Source: Sipunculus nudus (Eukaryota > Annelida > Sipuncula > Golfingiida > Sipunculidae). Taken from it: a stretch of DNA of 64,000 nucleotides. The position numbers were made by a program, and so were the translations under genes. This document shows positions 55,801 through 64,000 of this stretch, piece by piece (positions within the stretch are counted from its first letter, which is position 1; each line of letters opens with the position of its first letter). Location: the NCBI GenBank assembly GCA_026874595.1, contig CM049319.1, forward strand, positions 1,309,501-1,373,500, read 5' to 3'. The notes below the pieces were generated by a model. It was given only the letters and a program-made list of their open reading frames with translations, did not search any database and had not been told where the DNA came from.

Positions 55801-58800
55801 CTCGGTCCGGTTTACAGTGTGTACTGTATAGGATTACTGACATGTAAACTGTACCTGGGAGAGTAGTCATGTTGATTCTGCCTCGGTCCGGTTTACAGTG
55901 TGTACTGTAAAGGATTACTGACATGTAAACTGTACCTGGGAGAGTAGTCATGTTGATTCTGCCTCGGTCCAGTTTACAGTGTGTACTGTATAGGATTACT
56001 GATATGTAAACTGTACCTGGGAGAGTAGTCATGTTGATTCTGCCTCGGTCCAGTTTACAGTGTGTACTGTATAGGATTACTGACATGTAAACTGTAACCT
56101 GGGAGAGTAGTCATGTTGATTCTGCCTCGGTCCGGTTTACAGTGTGTACTGTATAGGATTACTGACATGTAAGCTGTAACCTGGGAGAGTAGTCATGTTG
56201 ATTCTGCCTCGGTCCGGTTTACAGTGTGTACTGTATAGGATTACTGACATGTAAACTGTACCTGGGAGAGTAGTCATGTTGATTCTGCCTTGGTCCGGTT
56301 TACAGTGTGTACTGTATAGGATTACTGACATGTAAACTGTACCTGGGAGAGTAGTCATGTTGATTCTGCCTCGGTCCGGTTTACAGTGTGTACTGTATAG
56401 GATTACTGACATGTAAACTGTACCTGGGAGAGTAGTCATGTTGATTCTGCCTCGGTCCGGTTTACAGTGTGTACTGTATAGGATTACTGACATGTAAGCT
56501 GTAACCTGGGAGAGTAGTCATGTTGATTCTACCTCGGTCCGGTTTACAGTGTGTACTGTATAGGATTACTGACATGTAAACTGTACCTGGGAGAGTAGTC
56601 ATGTTGATTCTGCCTCGGTCCGGTTTACAGTGTGTACTGTATAGGATTACTGACATGTAAACTGTACCTGGGAGAGTAGTCATGTTGATTCTGCCTCGGT
56701 CCGGTTTACAGTGTGTACTGTATAGGATTACTGACATGTAAACTGTACCTGGGAGAGTAGTCATGTTGATTCTGCCTCGGTCCGGTTTACAGTGTGTACT
56801 GTATAGGATTACTGACATGTAAACTGTACCTGGGAGAGTAGTCATGTTGATTCTACCTCGGTCCGGTTTACAGTGTGTACTGTATAGGATTACTGACATG
56901 TAAACTGTACCTGGGAGAGTAGTCATGTTGATTCTGCCTCGGTCTCGTTTACAGTGTGTACTGTATAGGATTACTGACATGTAAACTGTACCTGGGAGAG
57001 TAGTCATGTTGATTCTGCCTCGGTCCGGTTTACAGTGTGTACTGTATAGGATTACTGACATGTAAACTGTACCTGGGAGAGTAGTCATGTTGATTCTGCC
57101 TCGGTCCGGTTTACAGTGTGTACTGTATAGGATTACTGACATGTAAACTGTACCTGGGAGAGTAGTCATGTTGATTCTGCCTCGGTCCAGTTTACAGTGT
57201 GTACTGTATAGGATTACTGACATGTAAACTGTACCTGGGAGAGTAGTCATGTTGATTCTGCCTCGGTCCGGTTTACAGTGTGTACTGTATAGGATTACTG
57301 ACATGTGAACTGTACCTGGGAGAGTAGTCATGTTGATTCTGCCTAGGTCCGGTTTACAGTGTGTACTGTATAGGATTACTGACATGTAAACTGTACCTGG
57401 GAGAGTAGTCATGTTGATTCTGCCTAGGTCCAGTTTACAGTGTGTACTGTATAGGATTACTGACATGTAAACTGTACCTGGGAGAGTTGTCATGTTGATT
57501 CTGCCTAGGTCCAGTTTACAGTGTGTACTGTATAGGATTACTGACATGTAAACTGTACCTGGGAGAGTTGTCATGTTGATTCTGCCTCGGTCCAGTTTAC
57601 AGTGTGTACTGTATAGGATTACTGACATGTAAACTGTACCTGGGAGAGTAGTCATGTTGATTCTGCCTCGGTCCAGTTTACAGTGTGTACTGTATAGGAT
57701 TACTGACATGTAAACTGTACCTGGGAGAGTAGTCATGTTGATTCTGCCTCGGTCCGGTTTACAGTGTGTACTGTATAGGATTACTGACATGTAAACTGTA
57801 CCTGGGAGAGTAGTCATGTTGATTCTGCCTCGGTCCGGTTTACAGTGTGTACTGTATAGGATTACTGACATGTAAACTGTACCTGGGAGAGTTGTCATGT
57901 TGATTCTGCCTCGGTCCGGTTTACAGTGTGTACTGTATAGGATTACTGACATGTGAACTGTACCTGGGAGAGTAGTCATGTTGATTCTGCCTCGGTCCGG
58001 TTTACAGTGTGTACTGTAAGGATTACTGACATGTGAACTGTACCTGGGAGAGTAGTCATGTTGATTCTGCCTCGGTCCGGTTTACAGTGTGTACTGTATA
58101 GGATTACTGACATGTAAACTGTACCTGGGAGAGTAGTCATGTTGATTCTGCCTCGGTCCGGTTTACAGTGTGTACTGTATAGGATTACTGACATGTAAAC
58201 TGTACCTGGGAGAGTAGTCATGTTGATTCTGCCTAGGTCCGGTTTACAGTGTGTACTGTATAGGATTACTGACATGTAAACTGTACCTGGGAGAGTAGTC
58301 ATGTTGATTCTGCCTAGGTCCGGTTTACAGTGTGTACTGTATAGGATTACTGACATGTGAACTGTACCTGGGAGAGTAGTCATGTTGATTCTGCCTCGGT
58401 CCGGTTTACAGTGTGTACTGTATAGGATTACTGACATGTAAACTGAACCTGGGAGAGTAGTCATGTTGATTCTGCCTAGGTCCAGTTTACAGTGTGTACT
58501 GTATAGGATTACTGACATGTAAACTGAACCTGGGAGAGTAGTCATGTTGATTCTGCCTAGGTCCAGTTTACAGTGTGTACTGTATAGGATTACTGACATG
58601 TAAACTGAACCTGGGAGAGTAGTCATGTTGATTCTGCCTAGGTCCAGTTTACAGTGTGTACTGTATAGGATTACTGACATGTGAACTGTACCTGGGAGAG
58701 TAGTCATGTTGATTCTGCCTAGGTCCAGTTTACAGTGTGTACTGTATAGGATTACTGACATGTGAACTGTACCTGGGAGAGTAGTCATGTTGATTCTGCC

Positions 58801-60959
58801 TAGGTCCAGTTTACAGTGTGTACTGTATAGGATTACTGACATGTGAACTGTACCTGGGAGAGTAGTCATGTTGATTCTGCCTCGGTCCGGTTTACAGTGT
58901 GTACTGTATAGGATTACTGACATGTAAACTGTACCTGGGAGAGTAGTCATGTTGATTCTGCCTCGGTCCGGTTTACAGTGTGTACTGTATAGGATTACAG
59001 ACATGTGAACTGAACCTGGGAGAGTAGTCATGTTGATTCTGCCTCGGTCCGGTTTACAGTGTGTACTGTATAGGATTACTGACATGTAAACTGAACCTGG
59101 GAGAGTAGTCATGTTGATTCTGCCTCGGTCCGGTTTACAGTGTGTACTGTATAGGATTACTGACATGTAAACTGAACCTGGGAGAGTAGTCATGTTGATT
59201 CTGCCTCGGTCCGGTTTACAGTGTGTACTGTATAGGATTACTGACATGTAAACTGAACCTGGGAGAGTAGTCATGTTGATTCTGCCTCGGTATGGTTTAC
59301 AGTGTGTACTGTATAGGATTACTGACATGTAAACTGAACCTGGGAGAGTAGTCATGTTGATTCTGCCTCGGTCCGGTTTACAGTGTGTACTGTATAGGAT
59401 TACTGACATGTAAACTGAACCTGGGAGAGTAGTCATGTTGATTCTGCCTCGGTCCGGTTTACAGTGTGTACTGTATAGGATTACTGACATGTGAACTGAA
59501 CCTGGGAGAGTAGTCATGTTGATTCTGCCTCGGTCCGGTTTACAGTGTGTACTGTATAGGAAAACTGACATGTAAACTGAACCTGGGAGAGTAGTCATGT
59601 TGATTCTGCCTCGGTCCGGTTTACAGTGTGTACTGTATAGGATTACTGACAAGTAAACTGTACCTGGGAGAGTAGTCATGTTGATTCTGCCTCGGTCCGG
59701 TTTACAGTGTGTACTGTATAGGATTACTGACATGTAAACTGTACCTGGGAGAGTAGTCATGTTGATTCTGCCTCGGTCCGGTTTACAGTGTGTACTGTAT
59801 AGGATTACTGACATGTAAACTGAACCTGGGAGAGTAGTCATGTTGATTCTGCCTCGGTCCGGTTTACAGTGTGTACTGTATAGGATTACTGACATGTAAA
59901 CTGAACCTGGGAGAGTAGTCATGTTGATTCTGCCTCGGTCCGGTTTACAGTGTGTACTGTATAGGATTACTGACATGTGAACTGTACCTGGGAGAGTAGT
60001 CATGTTGATTCTGCCTCGGTCCGGTTTACAGTGTGTACTGTATAGGATTACTGACATGTGAACTGAACCTGGGAGAGTAGTCATGTTGATTCTGCCTCGG
60101 TCCGGTTTACAGTGTGTACTGTATAGGATTACTGACATGTGAACTGAACCTGGGAGAGTAGTCATGTTGATTCTGCCTCGGTCCGGTTTACAGTGTGTAC
60201 TGTATAGGATTACTGACATGTAAACTGAACCTGGGAGAGTAATTATGTTGATTCTGCCTCGGTCCAGTTTACAGTGTGTACTGTATAGGATTACTGACAT
60301 GTAAACTGAACCTGGGAGAGTAATTATGTTGATTCTGCCTCGGTCCGGTTTACAGTGTGTACTGTATAGGATTACTGACATGTAAACTGAACCTGGGAGA
60401 GTAATTATGTTGATTCTGCCTCAGTCCGGTTTACAGTGTGTACTGTATAGGATTACTGACATGTAAACTGTACTTGGGAGAGTAGTCATGTTGATTCTGC
60501 CTCGGTCCGGTTTACAGTGAGTACTGTATAGGATTACTGACAAGTAAACTGTACCTGGGAGAGTAGTCATGTTGATTCTGCCTAGGTCCAGTTTACAGTG
60601 TGTACTGTATAGGATTACTGACATGTAAACTGAACCTGGGAGAGTAGTCATGTTGATTCTGCCTAGGTCTGGTTTACAGTGAGTACTGTATAGGATTACT
60701 GACAAGTAAACTGTACCTGGGAGAGTAGTCATGTTGATTCTGCCTAGGTCCAGTTTACAGTGTGTACTGTATAGGATTACTGACATGTAAACTGAACCTG
60801 GGAGAGTAGTCATGTTGATTCTGCCTAGGTCCAGTTTACAGTGTGTACTGTATAGGATTACTGACATGTGAACTGTACCTGGGAGAGTAGTCATGTTGAT
60901 TCTGCCTAGGTCCAGTTTACAGTGTGTACTGTATAGGATTACTGACATGTAAACTGTAC
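52895..60959. repeat. Array H: 81-bp minisatellite of about 100 units starting at a splice donor
   Basis: 8.1 kb adjoining exon 60960-61079. On the - strand each unit opens gtacagtttacatgtcag (donor and intron part), continues with about 40 bases matching the exon tail (from gtaaaccggaccgaggc) and ends actactctcccag. Every unit therefore rebuilds cccag|gtacag. At 81 bp (27 codons) without stops, units run on in the frame of the host exon, which yields the open stretches on this strand. The first stop in frame is a CGA-to-TGA change near 60,424, after about six or seven units. Units carry an NMT sequon. Variants (gtgaactg, gaacctg, taggtcc, cagttta) cluster in blocks. Confidence 0.97.
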
Positions 60960-61079
60960 CTGGGAGAGTAGTCATGTTGATTCTGCCTCGGTCAGGCTTA
61001 CTCTTCTCTTGGTAAGATGAGGCTGTGATCCAGTCATCAGGAATGAATGCCTTCTCCATCCCTATCACCTTCTTACATT
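60960..61079 (-). CDS. Thrombospondin-like gene exon: start of F5/8 type C domain (parent of array H)
   Basis: Acceptor tcccag, donor gtacag, phase 1 both ends. It encodes ECKKVIGMEKAFIPDDWITA, then SSYQEKSKPDRGRINMTTLP. C..vlGme.g.ipd..ITASS is the standard opening of a discoidin domain. Spliced to 52,544 it reads NMTTLPVSLDGLTGGW without a break. Confidence 0.96.
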
Positions 61080-61888
61080 CTGGGACAAAAAAAAGGGCAC
61101 ACACCTGGATTTTATCTCTTGAAACAATAGCTACTGTCTGCTTAACAATTCACAAAATCTTGTGAAATATACAAACACAATCAACCGACTCTCATTAGAA
61201 GAGGTAGCATAGCAATTCAGGTAGGTATTAAATAAACGTATTTACTATGAGACAATTTTGACCTGTCTTTGATGAGGAACAACCTCAGAGTGGTCATTCC
61301 TGTTTATCCTGGGGATAACAGTGGCATGGACCTTTAAATTTGAATATGACACAATGACGCCATCTCTCTTTTAATGTTGCGCACACACATCTGAGAGATG
61401 GAGTACATGGATGGAGTCATTGTGTCATATTCAAATTTAAAGACCATACCACTGTGGTGTCATGTCTGATGTACTGCCAAAGGTACATAGTGTATGATCA
61501 TTGGCTTCATCTGGCAGATAAATGTTTTTTTACAATGGACCATTATCTCATATTTTAGCTTCAATTTACTGTATGGAATTGATAAAAATAAGTATAGTAC
61601 TTTGCTGCACACTTAATCACAACAATACTTTCCTGTTATACTGCAGGGGCTGAAATTGTAAACTTTGGTCTTTATTACAAATTATCCGAAACAAAAAGGT
61701 GGAGATGGGTAATGACAGAGAGTATAATCTCCACTGTACATTCTGTACAACAAACAACCACAAATTATACATTCCATGCAACACTGGTCTTGTATGCCTA
61801 GGCTTGGAGTTGGTTTTGAGCTATCTCCTATGCTTCTAAGTTAATTTTACTGCTAATTAAAGTTGATTGAAATCCCTCAGATCCTTAC
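61080..61888 (-). other. Intron with a 41-bp-arm inverted repeat
   Basis: 809 bp, gtaagg to tcccag. It contains the hairpin-forming repeat at 61,318-61,457. Otherwise plain. Confidence 0.75.
61318..61457. repeat. Inverted repeat / hairpin element
   Basis: Arms 61,318-61,358 and 61,417-61,457 share ctttaaatttgaatatgaca and flanks (acagtgg.atgg, caatgac) with about two mismatches. The spacer is about 58 bp and has a further partial match (ccatctctc/gagagatgg). It could form a long hairpin; perhaps a MITE remnant. Confidence 0.8.
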
Positions 61889-62142
61889 CAAAAATGTACT
61901 GGTAGTATCCAGGGACCCTCAGGTATACCTCGCCTGTCACATTATTTACAACAAAATCATAAACGATCGGGAAGAACTCCACATCCACCAGACACGAGTT
62001 GCTCAGCACCACAGTGACATTGGCGTATGTCCCACGTGTAGGGACGCCTCCGTCAGTGACAATAACGACAAATGTGATGTTGGTTGTCTGGGAGTAGACG
62101 TCCCTCAGTAGGTCCAGAGAGTCATTGTATGACACTGGGGGG
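61889..62142 (-). CDS. Thrombospondin-like gene exon: cadherin-like repeat end and linker
   Basis: Acceptor tgacag, donor gtaagg, phase 2 in and 1 out. It encodes PPVSYNDSLDLLRDVYSQTT, NITFVVIVTDGGVPTRGTYA and NVTVVLSNS. The strand 'i.vtDgG.P.rg..a.vtv.l.' is characteristic of cadherin repeats. The rest (EFFPIVYDFVVNNVTGEVYL) is not assigned. Confidence 0.9.
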
Positions 62143-62916
62143 CTGTCAGAAACAATTGTTACTCTTAATAAACTTTTCATTTATCTTAAATCTTGGTAAA
62201 ATATGGAGAAGCCATCTTCATTACAATAGCAATTCTTGATACATGCCTTTTTTCTGCATGAAATGTTAATAAATTAAACAATCCACTAGGAATGGTTCTA
62301 GTATAATGTCCTAAAAAACTTTCCTTTACAGGACACTGAAGTATTTGTTACTTAACTAAATTTTTAAAGCAAGTGTCCTATTCATGTAAAATAATCAATT
62401 TAACTCAGAGCAGACTGTGACATGCACATATATATTTCTATATATGGTGATAACTTTCAATGTTATTAACACATTAACACACTTGAGAGTGAACCATCAC
62501 TTGAAAACAAGGCCAGTAACTTCTATGAATTATGCAATAGTGACCTAATTTTTGACAGGTCCATATAGTATATACAAATGAATATTTATGTAAAATACCA
62601 ATAAACAATCCTATTGCTTTTGAAAGTAGGCAGTCTTTAAATGTAACTGTTCATAGAATTTTATTGGCAAATGCAGGTTTTGCGTAATTTCATTGTGAAC
62701 AAAGCCAGAGTGACTCAGTTTCAGGTTTGGAAGGAGAACTGAGGGACATCTAACACTTTGCAGAATTTTAGATTCCTGGGGATAATGGTTTCAAAACATG
62801 TCAGTTTAAAAGATGGACAGATAGACCGGCAGAGACGAAAAGCCAATAGCAAGGACCTTCACCATAGCTCAGTTAACTTATAGTCTGAGCTAATAACATA
62901 CAGATACATGGCTTAC
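62143..62916 (-). other. Intron with dispersed-repeat fragment
   Basis: 774 bp, gtaagc to tgacag. About 62,660-62,890 ends with gatggacagatagaccggca, an agctca and a gagcta, the same family as at 11,500 and 36,220. Confidence 0.65.
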
Positions 62917-63086
62917 TCTTCCACAATGTTCTTCCTCTGGAAGAAAAGCTCCTGGTTGATGGTGCTGTCAGCATCTGAAGCATTCGGGGTTATTATGGCA
63001 GCCATCTGGAGGGCGGGGTCAGCCACCACTTCAAATACTCTCTCCTGAAGGATTGGGCAGTTGTCATTCACATCCTTGACCTTGAC
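62917..63086 (-). CDS. Thrombospondin-like gene, first visible exon: cadherin-like repeat boundary
   Basis: Acceptor attaag before 63,086, donor gtaagc, phase 0 in and 2 out. It begins VKVKDVNDNCPILQERVFEV; VxDxNDNxP is the calcium-binding inter-repeat signature of cadherins. It continues ADPALQMAAIITPNASDADS. An upstream exon must exist because the frame opens at an acceptor. Confidence 0.92.
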
Positions 63087-64000
63087 CTTAATAAAAAAAT
63101 ATATAACATCACTGACCTTGATGACCCTGACATGGTTAAAATTCATCCTCATTTAGTATGACCTGAATAACCAATACACTTAATTCAGTTTTGTACTAAT
63201 CAGTTGTTCCATGGGGCATATACACCTAAAAAATATGAGTGATTATATACTTTTAACACTTATTTTAATTTCTACAAAAGACATTGTAAAAAGTACACTG
63301 TAAAATAAAACACTTGATTTAATCGATTTGCTTGAATTATTTTTAAAAATGAAAGAAAAATGTAATATCAATGACAAAATAATGATAACTACCTATCATA
63401 CCATGGAGGATGATCAGAGTAACAGGAACTTGCTTCAGGCATTTAAAATACAAGTTATAATGACCTTTAATGTGTATTCATCAAAGCTATAATTAAACAG
63501 AACTTGGATAAATATAATTTATCATGACAAAGTTCATCTGTTTGAATCTGTTTAAGTCAGTGTCAGAAATATCAAACAATATCTGTTTCAACCAATGTAA
63601 AAGTCAGTGTCAGATATATCAAACTATACCTATTTCAACCTAACTTCAGATCTTATTCAGGTCTAAAATCTGATCATTTTTCCTCACACATGACAAACAC
63701 TGAATATGAAAAACTGGACATATCCAATATATCAAGTTCTTCCATTCTATAACTTTCCTATGATCTCCTGTGCTGCATAATCTGACCACCAGCAGCAGGA
63801 TAAGACAGAGTTCCTCTTGATCAATAAAGAAACGCTGCCTTTATCCTGAAGCCAGAGGTCAAGGTCACTTAAAAGTGTCACATTCTGGCCCTGACATAAA
63901 ATACAGACCCTCTCCTTACTTGAACAACTATTTCAAACACTTCTCTAAAAAACCCTCCAAATAACAGACACCACTATATTACAGACACCTCCCTGTAACA
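63087..64000 (-). other. Intron reaching the window edge
   Basis: No further exon of the gene recognised. A small tandem duplication (agtcagtgtcag, atatcaaac) lies at 63,556-63,640. Confidence 0.65.

Larger units (their letters stand above)
19568..63086 (-). other. Thrombospondin-superfamily gene with cadherin, discoidin, EGF and LamG domains; 26 exons, 5' end outside window
   Basis: Gene-level entry. 26 exons join in consistent phase to 4,254 bp (1,417 residues plus stop). Approximate residue map: cadherin-like 1-115; F5/8 type C domain 143-298; cysteine-rich GCC2/GCC3-like 305-500; EGF-like 505-660; thrombospondin type 3 calcium repeats 670-925; thrombospondin C-terminal (L-lectin-like) domain 930-1148; LamG/concanavalin-like domain 1152-1310; tail with SRRRRRSVR near 1380. 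The TSP3-TSP_C unit is diagnostic of thrombospondins, which are secreted calcium-binding matrix proteins. Classic thrombospondins end just after TSP_C and lack cadherin and discoidin domains, so this belongs with enlarged, multi-domain members ('mega-thrombospondin' type, inferred from general knowledge). The signal peptide and further N-terminal domains must lie beyond 64,000. Introns hold five donor-anchored tandem arrays, two other arrays and an LTR retrotransposon. The exon chain could in principle fuse two neighbouring genes, but the unbroken phase argues against that. Confidence 0.88.

Noticed and set aside
52859-61104. Series of long - strand frames (up to 801 codons) resembling a secreted repeat protein
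   Set aside because: They are the 81-bp array read in frame from the discoidin exon. There is no start, signal peptide or gene context of their own. Kept only as a possible splice-dependent extension.

Overview
The window is eukaryotic nuclear DNA from an animal, most likely a bivalve or other lophotrochozoan. The reasons are short exons with GT-AG introns, AT-rich introns, animal-only protein architectures, and dispersed repeats of a kind I associate with bivalve genomes. The species call is inference; the animal call is firm.

Layout. (1) About 1-14,257 on the + strand is the 3' part of a ZNF143/ZNF76 (Staf)-type seven-zinc-finger transcription factor gene. Eight coding exons joined in consistent phase give 443 residues and a stop; the 5' exons lie outside the window. 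(2) 14,258-19,567 holds 3' UTR and intergenic sequence between two convergent genes. (3) 19,568-63,086 on the - strand is one very large extracellular-protein gene, open at its 5' end. I could join 26 exons in consistent phase (4,254 bp, 1,417 residues plus stop). Its order is cadherin-like region, F5/8 type C (discoidin) domain, cysteine-rich GCC2/GCC3-like region, EGF-like domains, thrombospondin type 3 repeats, thrombospondin C-terminal domain, LamG/concanavalin-like domain and a tail with a polybasic furin-like site. The TSP3-TSP_C core makes it a thrombospondin-superfamily member, probably of the oversized 'mega-thrombospondin' kind. (4) A nearly intact young LTR retrotransposon (42,155-48,825, + strand, antisense to the host gene) sits inside one of that gene's introns. 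It is Ty3/Gypsy-like, but integrase precedes reverse transcriptase, as in Gmr1-type elements.

Main observation. The window has nine sizeable tandem arrays. Seven of them start exactly at the 3' end of a coding exon, and their unit is the exon tail plus the 5' splice site plus a little intron. Every unit therefore carries a copy of a splice donor, and the array grows into the intron. This occurs in both genes, on opposite strands, with unrelated unit sequences of about 18/36, 37, 47, 59, 81, 110 and 110 bp. No array touches a 3' splice site. Two arrays (18/36 bp and 81 bp) have units divisible by three and run on in the frame of the host exon, so use of a more distal donor would insert whole repeat units into a zinc-finger linker or a discoidin loop. 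I know of no name for this pattern and consider it the most interesting signal here.

The long open frames inside the arrays (up to about 800 codons) come from repeat units divisible by three that lack stops. They are not independent genes.
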